A stretch of 16,298 bases of DNA from Flavobacteriaceae bacterium (lineage in GTDB: Bacteria > Bacteroidota > Bacteroidia > Flavobacteriales > Flavobacteriaceae): contig JAUWLK010000031.1 in NCBI GenBank assembly GCA_030613745.1, positions 1 to 16,298 on the forward strand, read 5' to 3'. This document shows positions 6,807 to 13,772 of this stretch, piece by piece. The notes beneath the pieces are model-generated. The model had not been told where the DNA came from. It saw nothing but the letters and a program-made list of their open reading frames with translations, and did no database searches. Within the stretch, counting starts at the first letter, position 1, and each line of letters opens with the position of its first letter. A program made the position numbers and the translations under genes.

Positions 6807-6814
6807 CAAAATTA
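6807..6814 (-). promoter_or_regulatory. candidate trmD promoter, -7 element, near-leaderless
   Basis: TAATTTTG on the minus strand is an exact TAnnTTTG match ending only four bases before the trmD ATG (6802). Transcription starting 4-7 bases downstream of it would begin at or beside the start codon, giving a leaderless mRNA. No TTG -33 element is clear. The divergent neighbour means a trmD promoter must lie in this 135-base gap. Confidence 0.4.
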
Positions 6815-6841
6815 AACCTTTTTTAGAATATTAAACATAGA

Positions 6842-6870
6842 TTGTTATTTAGAAATACCATTTATATTTG
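6842..6870 (+). promoter_or_regulatory. MFS gene promoter (TTG-N18-TATATTTG)
   Basis: TTG at 6842-6844 and TATATTTG at 6863-6870 are exact matches to the Bacteroidota -33 and -7 elements with an 18-base spacer. They lie 68 bases upstream of the MFS ATG, predicting a leader of about 60 bases. This is the best two-part promoter match in the window. Confidence 0.65.
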
Positions 6871-6937
6871 CATTAGTGAAACAGGTTAAACTAAAAATAA
6901 AAAATTTGTTGATTGGATCCAAAAATAATTCTATTGT

Positions 6938-8176
6938 ATGGATCTAATAATTAAAGATAGTCAATATTTTAAATTTTGTTTTTACGGATTTCTCAAAAAC
7001 CTCCGTTTTTTTGATGCATTTTTTATTTTATTTTTGGTTGAAAAAGGATTATCATATACAGAAATTGGGGTCTTGTATGCTATTCGAGAGATTTTTACTA
7101 ATATTTTTGAGATTCCATCTGGAATTATTGCAGATACTTATGGGAGAAAAAAGGCTTTAATTGGCTCTTTTATATCGTATATAATTTCGTTCTATGTTTT
7201 TTATCTTTCCAATAATTTTTGGTTATTTATGTTGGCATTTGTATTATTTGGAATTGGTGATGCATTTCGTACAGGTACTCATAAAGGTATGATTATGGAT
7301 TACCTGAAATTTAATAATTGGGAAAATCAAAAAATAAATTATTATGGACATACTCGTTCTTGGTCACAAAAAGGATCTGCAATATCATCACTTATTGCCG
7401 GATTAATTGTTTTTTATAACGGAAGTTATCAATATATTTTTCTTTATTCCATTATTCCCTATTTGCTCAACCTTTTGTTGATTGCTTCTTATCCAAAAGA
7501 GCTGAATCAGTCTTTTTTACAAAAAAGATATGATAGTAAAACAGGAATTGGTGTAACATTTAAATCTTTATTTACAATTATTAAACAGCCAAACGTTTTA
7601 AAAATAATCAATACATCTGCAGTTCATTCAGCTTACCTTAAGTCGATTAAAGATTATATACAACCATTGATGGTAAACTTAGCTCTTTTAATTCCATTTA
7701 TGTTGAGTTTTGAAGTTGAAAAGAAAAACGGTGTAATAATTGGTGTAATTTATTTTTTCATTTATCTCGCTACTTCTAAGGCATCAAAACTCTCATCAAG
7801 AATTGCAGCAAAAAATAAAAACACTATTTCATATACTACTTTGATATTAGGATTTGTTTTTGGAATATTAAGTGGAGTATTTTATATCTATAATTTGTGG
7901 GGACTTTCATTAATTGCATTTGTGGGAATATTTATTGTAGAAAATATTAGAAAACCAATTTTAACAGGATTTGTTTCAGATAATGTACCAAATGAAATAT
8001 TAACTTCAGTTATTTCTGCACAATCATTATTGAGAACTATTGTAACTGCAATACTTGCATTTGTTTTTGGTGTAATTGCTGATAATTTTGGAATAGGAGC
8101 ATCATTTGTTATTGTATCTGTATTTTTAGTATTTTCTTCGGTATTAATTAATAACTCATTAAAATCTAAAAAGTGA
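6938..8176 (+). CDS. MFS transporter, 12 transmembrane type
   Basis: This 412-residue, strongly hydrophobic protein has about 12 predicted membrane segments in two halves, the size of a classical major facilitator. The loop between helices 2 and 3 carries the MFS signature G-x3-D-x2-G-R-K-K (GIIADTYGRKKAL, residues 62-74), and a degenerate counterpart (FGVIADNFG) appears in the second half. A polar loop around residues 190-210 likely separates the halves. The substrate cannot be told from sequence; relatives are usually annotated as drug or small-molecule exporters. It is a single-gene unit transcribed from its own promoter, divergent from trmD and convergent with prmC. The neighbours are all conserved housekeeping genes, so this may be a strain-variable insertion, but nothing at its borders proves transfer. 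Confidence 0.88.
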   Translation: MDLIIKDSQYFKFCFYGFLKNLRFFDAFFILFLVEKGLSYTEIGVLYAIREIFTNIFEIPSGIIADTYGRKKALIGSFISYIISFYVFYLSNNFWLFMLAFVLFGIGDAFRTGTHKGMIMDYLKFNNWENQKINYYGHTRSWSQKGSAISSLIAGLIVFYNGSYQYIFLYSIIPYLLNLLLIASYPKELNQSFLQKRYDSKTGIGVTFKSLFTIIKQPNVLKIINTSAVHSAYLKSIKDYIQPLMVNLALLIPFMLSFEVEKKNGVIIGVIYFFIYLATSKASKLSSRIAAKNKNTISYTTLILGFVFGILSGVFYIYNLWGLSLIAFVGIFIVENIRKPILTGFVSDNVPNEILTSVISAQSLLRTIVTAILAFVFGVIADNFGIGASFVIVSVFLVFSSVLINNSLKSKK

Positions 8177-8181
8177 TTTTT

Positions 8182-8198
8182 TAAACAGTTAATGTTTA
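8182..8198. terminator. weak hairpin between the convergent MFS and prmC genes
   Basis: TAAACA (8182-8187) and TGTTTA (8193-8198) pair around GTTAA in the 19-base gap between converging genes, overlapping the prmC stop. The stem has six pairs and a single G-C, with a T-rich tail on both strands. It could terminate weakly in both directions. Confidence 0.3.
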
Positions 8199-9071
8199 TA
8201 TTTGAAATAAATCTGCTTTAACCATTCTATCATTGCCAAAAATATCTTTTTTTGATTCAATATTTTGAAACCCTTTTTCTTTTAATAAAGTTTTGGTTTC
8301 TTTGGCAAAGGCTTGATTAATTTCAAAATAAAGTTCACCATTGAGATTTAAATTTTCTTTTGCTAGGTCAGCAATTTTATTATAAAAAAGTAATGGATTG
8401 TTATTTTTGACAAACAATGCCAAGTGAGGCTCGTTTGATAAAACATTTTTATGCATTTTACTTTTTTCAAGCTCTCTTACATAAGGAGGGTTACTCACAA
8501 TAATATCAAATTGTAAATGTAATTTTTTTAAAGCTAGAATATCTTCATTTAAAAACTGAAGGTCTACTCCATTTAATATTGCGTTTTTTTTAGCAATTTT
8601 TAATGCTTTTTCAGAAACATCTAATGCCCAAACTTTTGCAAAAGGAATGTTTTTGGCTAAAGCAACAGCAATACAGCCACTTCCAGTACCAATGTCTAGT
8701 ATGGTTAAAGATTTTGCACTTTTAACTTTTAACTTTTTACTTTTTACTTCTTGAACTATCCATTCTACAAGTTCTTCGGTTTCGGGGCGAGGAATTAATA
8801 CATTTTTGTCAACATAAAAAGGCAATCCGTAAAATTCAGTTTCACCTATAATATATTGTATGGGGATTTCTTGTTTTAGTTTCGCTAAAGCGGAATTGAA
8901 TTCTTGATCAGTTTTTGAATTAATTTTAAAATCAGGGTTTAAAGCAACATCGATTCTTTTTAAACCTAAATATTTTTGACTAAGCAGGTAAAAAAAATTT
9001 TCAATTTCTTGTTTGGGGTAAGTAATTGATAATTGAGATAAAAATTGCTGTTTTATTTCATTAATTTTCAT
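8196..9071 (-). CDS. prmC: peptide chain release factor N5-glutamine methyltransferase
   Basis: PrmC (HemK) methylates the glutamine of the GGQ motif in release factors RF1 and RF2, using SAM, to speed translation termination. The 291-residue protein has the N-terminal helical domain (about 1-80), the linker motif PIQYIIGETEFYGL and IPRPETEELV (93-102). The Rossmann methyltransferase domain has LDIGTGSGCIA (125-135) and the substrate-binding N194-P-P-Y197. Between these, residues 108-119 (EVKSKKLKVKSA) are a lysine-rich linker encoded by a heptanucleotide tandem repeat, longer and more basic than I would expect. The gene follows the GNAT gene after 8 bases, probably in one operon, and converges on the MFS gene. 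Confidence 0.96.
   Translation of the reverse strand: MKINEIKQQFLSQLSITYPKQEIENFFYLLSQKYLGLKRIDVALNPDFKINSKTDQEFNSALAKLKQEIPIQYIIGETEFYGLPFYVDKNVLIPRPETEELVEWIVQEVKSKKLKVKSAKSLTILDIGTGSGCIAVALAKNIPFAKVWALDVSEKALKIAKKNAILNGVDLQFLNEDILALKKLHLQFDIIVSNPPYVRELEKSKMHKNVLSNEPHLALFVKNNNPLLFYNKIADLAKENLNLNGELYFEINQAFAKETKTLLKEKGFQNIESKKDIFGNDRMVKADLFQI
8719..8749. repeat. heptanucleotide tandem repeat inside prmC
   Basis: Units CTTTTAA, CTTTTAA, CTTTTTA and CTTTTTA, followed by CTT, give 4.4 copies of a 7-base repeat. Seven is not a multiple of three, so gain or loss of a unit would shift the prmC frame. It encodes the K/S/V-rich linker at residues 109-118, between the PRPETEELV block and the SAM-binding GTGSG. 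Confidence 0.9.
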
Positions 9072-9079
9072 TCCTTAGG

Positions 9080-9574
9080 CTATTTGTTAATCTGTTTAAG
9101 CATCCATACGTTACAAGAATAGTGGCAAGTATTACCAAGTGGTTGATCAATTTTATAGAAACCATTTTTTTCATATAATTTAATTGCAGCTTCCATATTT
9201 GGGAAAGTTTCTAAATAACATTGTTTAAAATCAGTTTTTTTTGCAAAATCTAAGCATTTTAAAATAAGTTTCTTTCCAATTTTTTTTCCTCTTGCTTTTG
9301 GGTTCATGTACATTTTTTGCAATTCACATATATCCAGATTTCCTTCTTTTAAAGGATTTATACCACATCCGGCTATAATTTCATTATTTAAGAGAGCAAC
9401 ATAATAAATTGAATTATCATCCGCGAAAGCGCTAAACATATCATCTGTTTCTTTATCAGTATAAGCTGTTCCTTCAATAGCAGAATCGAATTCTTCTAAT
9501 GTTGATTTTATAATAGTAGAAATAACAGCATTATCATTTTCTTTAATAGGTCTGATTTCAATTTCTTCGTTCAT
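9080..9574 (-). CDS. GNAT-family N-acetyltransferase
   Basis: This 164-residue protein has the GNAT fold. It shows an N-terminal IEIRPIKENDNAVI strand-helix, the IYYVALLNNEIIAGCG beta segment at 57-71, and the acetyl-CoA pyrophosphate-binding motif A around LQKMYMNPKARGKKIGKKL (86-103, with R95, G96 and G100). A C-terminal motif B has YLETFPNMEAAIKLYEKNGF (120-139). The acceptor is unknown; it may be a small molecule or a protein N-terminus. Its stop is 8 bases before the prmC start on the same strand, and some GNATs modify ribosomal proteins, so a link to translation is possible but unproven. It is divergent from ribD, sharing a 76-base gap. Confidence 0.9.
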   Translation of the reverse strand: MNEEIEIRPIKENDNAVISTIIKSTLEEFDSAIEGTAYTDKETDDMFSAFADDNSIYYVALLNNEIIAGCGINPLKEGNLDICELQKMYMNPKARGKKIGKKLILKCLDFAKKTDFKQCYLETFPNMEAAIKLYEKNGFYKIDQPLGNTCHYSCNVWMLKQINK

Positions 9575-9650
9575 TTATAATGTAAAATAATATTCAGAAT
9601 GCAAGTTTAAATATAATCTTTTTTTAAATTCGTATAAAAATTAATAAAGA

Positions 9651-10691
9651 TTGAATATTCATAAAAAATATATGCTACGTTGCATTGATTTAGCAAAAAA
9701 TGGATTGGGATCAACTTATCCAAACCCTTTAGTTGGGAGTGTTGTTGTTTATAATAATAAGATAATTGGCGAGGGTTGGCATCAAAAAGCAGGTGAGGCT
9801 CATGCTGAGGTTAAGGCAATAAATTCAGTTAAAGATAAAAGTTTACTTTCAAAATCAACAATTTATGTGAATTTAGAACCCTGTTCACATTGGGGAAAAA
9901 CTCCTCCTTGTGCTGATTTAATTGTAAAAATGAAAATTAAAAATGTTGTAATAGGTACGGTTGATTTTAATGATAAAGTATATGGTAAAGGGATTTTGCA
10001 TTTACAAAAAAACGGATGCAATGTTAAAGTTGGTGTTTTAGAAAAAGAATGTAGAGATTTAAACAAACGCTTTTTTACTTTTCATCAAAAGAATCGTCCT
10101 TATATTATATTGAAATGGGCTGAAACTAAAGATGGTTTTATTTTTCAGGAAAGAAACAATAAAAATAAAGAACCAATTTGGATTTCGAACGTTTACTCAT
10201 TAAAATTAGTTCATAAATGGCGAACTGAAGAACAAGCTATTTTGGTGGGTACAAATACAGCAATTAATGATAACCCCAAATTGAATGCTCGTAATTATTT
10301 TGGAAAATCACCAATTAGAGTAATTATAGACAGAGGATTAAAAATACCAAAAGATTTTAATTTATATGATGGTGAATTAGAAACAATTATATTTACTGAA
10401 AAAGATAAATCATCAGAGATTAAAAAATTAATTTTTCAAAAAATTGATTTTTCAAAAAATGTGGTAAAACAAATTTGTGATGTTTTATATGAAAAAGATA
10501 TACAATCTATTATTATTGAAGGAGGAACTAAAACATTACAAAGTTTTATTGATGAAAATATTTGGGATGAAGCTAGGGTTTTTGTTGGAGACAGTATTTT
10601 TGAAACGGGTTTAAAATCACCTGATTTAGATGGTGAAATTGTAAAAGAAGTATTTATTCTAAATGATAAATTAACATTTTTCAAAAATTAA
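9651..10691 (+). CDS. ribD: bifunctional riboflavin deaminase/reductase RibD, TTG start
   Basis: RibD carries out two consecutive steps of riboflavin synthesis: deamination of the pyrimidine intermediate and NADPH-dependent reduction of its ribose. The 346-residue product has the zinc deaminase domain, with H51-A-E53 and C78/C87 in PCSHWGKTPPC as zinc ligands and E53 as proton shuttle. The reductase domain (about 148-346) includes ILKWAETKDGFI, VGTNTAINDNPKLNAR and IIIEGGTKTLQSF. TTG at 9651 is chosen over ATG at 9672 because the extra residues NIHKKY, before MLRCIDLAKNGLG, match the usual family N-terminus. The gene is followed after 7 bases by the YigZ gene, an operon-like spacing. Other rib genes are not in the window. 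Confidence 0.96.
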   Translation: MNIHKKYMLRCIDLAKNGLGSTYPNPLVGSVVVYNNKIIGEGWHQKAGEAHAEVKAINSVKDKSLLSKSTIYVNLEPCSHWGKTPPCADLIVKMKIKNVVIGTVDFNDKVYGKGILHLQKNGCNVKVGVLEKECRDLNKRFFTFHQKNRPYIILKWAETKDGFIFQERNNKNKEPIWISNVYSLKLVHKWRTEEQAILVGTNTAINDNPKLNARNYFGKSPIRVIIDRGLKIPKDFNLYDGELETIIFTEKDKSSEIKKLIFQKIDFSKNVVKQICDVLYEKDIQSIIIEGGTKTLQSFIDENIWDEARVFVGDSIFETGLKSPDLDGEIVKEVFILNDKLTFFKN

Positions 10692-10698
10692 TATTTTA

Positions 10699-11310
10699 TT
10701 GCAAACTATTGATCAATATAAAACTATAAAAAAACCTTCACCAGAAGTGGTTTTTAAAGATAGAGGAAGTAAATTTTTAGGTTATGCTTTTCAAATTTCT
10801 TCAAAAGAAGAGGTAAGCCCAATTATATCAAAATTAAAAGATAGTCATCATAAAGCACGACACTGGTGTTATGCATGGCGTTTGGGTGTAGAAAAGGTTA
10901 GTTTTAGGGTAAATGATGATGGAGAGCCTAACAATAGTGCTGGAAATCCAATTTACGGACAAATACTTTCCTTTGATTTAACTGATGTTTTGGTAGTTGT
11001 TGTTAGGTATTTTGGAGGCACAAAACTTGGTGTAGGAGGTTTGATAAATGCGTATAAAACTTCAGCAAAATTATCTTTGGATGCATCAGAAATTATTCAA
11101 AAAACGATTGATGTGATTTTTGAATTACAATTTGATTATGTTGATATGGATAAGGTCATGAGATTGATTAAAGAAAAAAACATCCATATTATACATCAGG
11201 AAATGAATATGAGCTGCAATTTTAAAATTTCAATAAGAAAGAAATATGCTGAGAGTATTAAAATTGCATTTGAAAATTTACGATGTGTGCAAATTAAAAT
11301 TATGAATTAA
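10699..11310 (+). CDS. YigZ/IMPACT family protein, TTG start
   Basis: The 203-residue protein shows the UPF0029/IMPACT N-terminal domain. KDRGSKFLGYAF lies at 20-31, H54-W-C-Y-A-W near 55-60, DDGEPNNSAGNPI at 73-85, and the diagnostic VVRYFGGTKLGVGGL at 101-115. These are followed by a DUF1949-like C-terminal domain (about 135-200). Members bind nucleic acid or interact with translation factors, and eukaryotic IMPACT regulates GCN2. The bacterial role is unsettled, so no symbol is given. No ATG precedes the conserved core, so TTG at 10699 is the only reasonable start. Its stop overlaps the end of the convergent thioesterase gene by 11 bases, with no terminator between. Confidence 0.93.
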   Translation: MQTIDQYKTIKKPSPEVVFKDRGSKFLGYAFQISSKEEVSPIISKLKDSHHKARHWCYAWRLGVEKVSFRVNDDGEPNNSAGNPIYGQILSFDLTDVLVVVVRYFGGTKLGVGGLINAYKTSAKLSLDASEIIQKTIDVIFELQFDYVDMDKVMRLIKEKNIHIIHQEMNMSCNFKISIRKKYAESIKIAFENLRCVQIKIMN

Positions 11311-11710
11311 AATGTGGATAAATTTTATCTAACAAATCCTTAGGAGCTTTAGTTGGTTTGTTTTTTTTCATATCAATAAATACTAAACTTGTGTATCCCG
11401 TCGTCAAAAGCTCTTTTTTTTCATTATAAATTTCAAAATCGAATTCAATCTTAACAAGTGGCTTTTTTTTTAAAGAAGTGACAATAGTTAATAAATCGTC
11501 GTATTTAGCCGGTTTTAAAAAATTAACATTTAAATTTAAAACAGGAAGCATTATGTTAGATTCTTCTAAGTTTTTGTAGCTAACTCCTAGATTTCTAAGC
11601 CATTCGACTCTCCCTATTTCGAAAAATTGAGCATAATTACCATAATAAACATAACCCATTTGGTCAGTTTCTCCATATCTTACTCTTAATTTAGTTTCAT
11701 TCTTAATCAT
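11300..11710 (-). CDS. YbgC-type acyl-CoA thioesterase, hotdog fold
   Basis: This 136-residue single hotdog-domain protein has the 4-hydroxybenzoyl-CoA thioesterase/YbgC active-site segment VRYGETDQMGYVYYGNYAQFFE (10-31), where D16 is the likely catalytic aspartate. GRVEWLRNLG follows at 33-42. The family hydrolyses short- to medium-chain acyl-CoA or acyl-ACP, and in some bacteria the enzyme associates with Tol-Pal and phospholipid synthesis; the substrate here is not known. The start at 11710 fits the family N-terminus. The 5' leader contains a perfect 11-bp hairpin whose downstream arm ends at the start codon. The gene converges on and overlaps the YigZ gene and is divergent from dnaA. A perfect DnaA box falls in its last codons. 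Confidence 0.93.
   Translation of the reverse strand: MIKNETKLRVRYGETDQMGYVYYGNYAQFFEIGRVEWLRNLGVSYKNLEESNIMLPVLNLNVNFLKPAKYDDLLTIVTSLKKKPLVKIEFDFEIYNEKKELLTTGYTSLVFIDMKKNKPTKAPKDLLDKIYPHFNS
11313..11321 (-). promoter_or_regulatory. DnaA box, perfect consensus
   Basis: The minus strand reads TTATCCACA, the exact consensus DnaA-binding 9-mer. It lies within the final codons of the thioesterase gene (encoding part of DKIYPHFN), three bases past the YigZ stop and about 560 bases upstream of dnaA. It may be functional or a coding coincidence. Confidence 0.45.
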
Positions 11711-11748
11711 TTTTTCGTAATTTGCAAGCGAGCTAGTTTACGAAAAAA
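11710..11748 (-). promoter_or_regulatory. hairpin overlapping the thioesterase start codon
   Basis: TTTTTTCGTAA (11710-11720) pairs perfectly with TTACGAAAAAA (11738-11748), 11 bp around a 17-base loop. On the minus strand the 3' arm runs into the thioesterase ATG (11710-11708), so folding would cover the ribosome-binding region. The plus-strand reading would place the same stem in DNA upstream of dnaA. The exact inverted match and its position at the start codon are the evidence; the regulatory effect is inferred. Confidence 0.55.
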
Positions 11749-11791
11749 ATAATTAATAAGCAATAGCAAATAAATTTTTTTATACTAAACT

Positions 11792-11806
11792 TTATTCACA
11801 TTTTTG
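11792..11806 (+). promoter_or_regulatory. DnaA box overlapping a candidate dnaA promoter
   Basis: TTATTCACA (11792-11800) fits the DnaA-box consensus TTATNCACA. It overlaps CATTTTTG (11799-11806), one mismatch from the TAnnTTTG -7 element, about 70 bases upstream of the dnaA ATG. This suggests autorepression of dnaA by DnaA, as known in other bacteria. The promoter half is the weaker part of the call. Confidence 0.45.
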
Positions 11807-11875
11807 TATAATAAATATGGCAACCTGTAAAATTGCTAAAAAGGAACAAGACTAATTCAAATAACCATTGATTAA

Positions 11876-13303
11876 ATGACAAAAAAAGCCTCCTCGGTAT
11901 GGGATAACTGCCTGCTTTTTATAAAAGATAATATTAAGCCTCAAGCCTTTAAAACATGGTTTGCGCCTATAAAACCTGTAAAATTATCTGGTGATGTTTT
12001 GACAATACAGGTGCCAAGTAAATTCTTTTTTGAATGGCTAGAGGAACATTATATTAAATTGTTAAGAGTTGCTTTAGTTCGAGAGTTGGGAGAAAGCGCA
12101 AAACTAGTTTATGATGTTAGAATGGAAAATACCTATAGTAACAGAAAACCTCATACTGTGAAGTTTCCAAGTTCTAATAGAAAGCCATTTAATTCTCAGG
12201 GTGTAACAATTCCTTTAGAAATTGATAGGCATGAGTTAAAAAATCCATTTGTTATTCCTGGAATTCAAAAAGTTAAAATTGAATCACAATTAAATCCAAA
12301 TTATAATTTTGATAATTTTATTGAAGGCGATTCTAATCGATTAGCCAGATCAGCAAGTTTTGCTGTTTCCAATAAACCAGGAGGTACATCCTTTAATCCT
12401 TTATTAGTTTATGGTGGAGTAGGTTTAGGAAAAACACATTTGGCTCAAGCTATTGGAGTTCGAATTAAAGAAATGTATCCTGAAAAAACAGTTTTATATA
12501 TTTCAGCTGAAAAATTTACACAACAATTTATTGATTCTGTAAAAGGAAATACAAGAAATGATTTCATTCATTTTTATCAAATGATTGATGTATTAATTGT
12601 TGATGATGTTCAATTTTTGTCTGGAAAATCAGGTACTCAAAACGTATTCTTCCATATATTTAATCATCTTCATCAAAATGGCAAACAAGTAATTTTGACT
12701 TCTGATAAAGCACCTGTTGATATGCAAGATATTGAACAAAGATTATTATCAAGGTTCAAATGGGGCTTGTCAGCCGAATTGATGCCACCAGATTATGAAA
12801 CTAGGATTTCAATTTTACAAAACAAAATGTTTAGAGATGGTGTTGAAATTCCGGAAGAAATAGTTGAATATATCGCTAAAAATATAAAAACAAATGTGCG
12901 TGAATTAGAAGGAGTTTTGATTTCATTAATAGCACAGGCTTCATTTAATAGAAAAGAATTTACGCTTCCACTTACCAAACAAATTGTCGATAAATTTGTT
13001 AAAAACACTAAAAAAGAGGTTTCTATAGATTATATACAAAAAGTTGTTTCAAAATATTTTGAAATGGATGTAACTACTTTACAGTCAAAAACTAGAAAAC
13101 GCCACATTGTTCAAGCCCGGCAGTTAGCTATGTTTTTTGCAAAACGTATGACAAAAGCTTCTTTAGCAAGTATTGGTTCTCAAATTGGAAGCAGAGATCA
13201 TGCTACTGTATTACATGCTTGTAAAACAGTTGATAACCTTTCCGAAACAGATAAGCAATTCCGTAAATATGTTGATGAATTAACCAAGAAACTTACTTTT
13301 TAA
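11876..13303 (+). CDS. dnaA: chromosomal replication initiator DnaA
   Basis: DnaA is the AAA+ ATPase that binds DnaA boxes and melts oriC to load the replicative helicase. The 475-residue protein has all four domains. Domain I, the helicase-interaction domain, covers about 1-82 (SVWDNCLLFIKDNI...FKTWFAPIKPV), followed by a linker at about 83-135. The AAA+ domain has Walker A G180-GVGLGKT-187, Walker B LIVDDVQF with D243/D244, and the arginine-finger region QRLLSRF at 288-294. The C-terminal helix-turn-helix carries the DnaA signature IGSQIGSRDHATVLHACK (433-450). The ATG at 11876 gives the family N-terminus; no strong Shine-Dalgarno precedes it. It leads an operon with a phosphatase gene (13-base gap) and a methyltransferase gene. 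Confidence 0.99.
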   Translation: MTKKASSVWDNCLLFIKDNIKPQAFKTWFAPIKPVKLSGDVLTIQVPSKFFFEWLEEHYIKLLRVALVRELGESAKLVYDVRMENTYSNRKPHTVKFPSSNRKPFNSQGVTIPLEIDRHELKNPFVIPGIQKVKIESQLNPNYNFDNFIEGDSNRLARSASFAVSNKPGGTSFNPLLVYGGVGLGKTHLAQAIGVRIKEMYPEKTVLYISAEKFTQQFIDSVKGNTRNDFIHFYQMIDVLIVDDVQFLSGKSGTQNVFFHIFNHLHQNGKQVILTSDKAPVDMQDIEQRLLSRFKWGLSAELMPPDYETRISILQNKMFRDGVEIPEEIVEYIAKNIKTNVRELEGVLISLIAQASFNRKEFTLPLTKQIVDKFVKNTKKEVSIDYIQKVVSKYFEMDVTTLQSKTRKRHIVQARQLAMFFAKRMTKASLASIGSQIGSRDHATVLHACKTVDNLSETDKQFRKYVDELTKKLTF

Positions 13304-13316
13304 TATAAAATAATAT

Positions 13317-13772
13317 ATGAAAAAAGTATTAATGGTATGTCTAGGAAATATTTGTAGATCACCATTAGCTGAGGGCATTTTATATTCAAAAGTTGACAAA
13401 AATTGTATTATAGTAGATTCTGCAGGTACAGGAGGATGGCATATTGGTGAATTGCCTGACCAACGATCAATTCAAGTCGCAAATAAACATAATATTAATA
13501 TTACTAACCAGCGCTGTAGAAAATTTCAAGTTTCTGATTTTGATAATTTTGATATAATATATGTTATGGATAACTCAAATTATTTAGATGTAGTATCAAT
13601 GGCTAGAAATGAAGTAGATAAATTAAAAGTTTATTTAATTTTAGAAGAGATATTTCCTGACCTAAAAGTTGAAGTGCCCGATCCTTATTATGATAGTGAA
13701 AGAGGATTTGAAAATGTTTTTCAAATGTTAGAAAAGGCATGTGAAGTTATTGCTGATAAATTAAAAGAATGA
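13317..13772 (+). CDS. low-molecular-weight protein-tyrosine phosphatase
   Basis: The 151-residue protein has the LMW-PTP P-loop C8-LGNIC-R14-S15 (CX5R) at the N-terminus and the general-acid loop P121-D122-P123-Y with D122. Both catalytic elements are present and the length is typical, so it should be an active cysteine phosphatase acting on phosphotyrosine (or arginine, in some relatives). Targets are unknown; in other bacteria such enzymes often reverse tyrosine kinases in polysaccharide export, but no kinase or capsule gene is here. It follows dnaA by 13 bases and its stop overlaps the next gene's start, so expression is probably tied to dnaA. I recall this arrangement as common in Flavobacteriaceae. 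Confidence 0.95.
   Translation: MKKVLMVCLGNICRSPLAEGILYSKVDKNCIIVDSAGTGGWHIGELPDQRSIQVANKHNINITNQRCRKFQVSDFDNFDIIYVMDNSNYLDVVSMARNEVDKLKVYLILEEIFPDLKVEVPDPYYDSERGFENVFQMLEKACEVIADKLKE

Noticed and set aside
9575..9650. Promoters for the divergent GNAT and ribD genes
   Set aside because: Only one-mismatch versions of the -7 element occur (for example TAAATTCG on plus), with no supporting -33 element, so I did not list them as features.
9863..10066. 67-codon minus-strand frame inside ribD
   Set aside because: It covers the RibD zinc-site coding region in the opposite strand and reads as low-quality, cysteine-rich shadow sequence.
11711..11875. oriC between the thioesterase and dnaA genes
   Set aside because: Only one DnaA box lies in this 165-base gap and there is no recognisable repeat array; an origin call needs skew or copy-number data.
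12793..13008. 71-codon minus-strand frame inside dnaA
   Set aside because: It is antisense to the DnaA AAA+ domain with no independent support.
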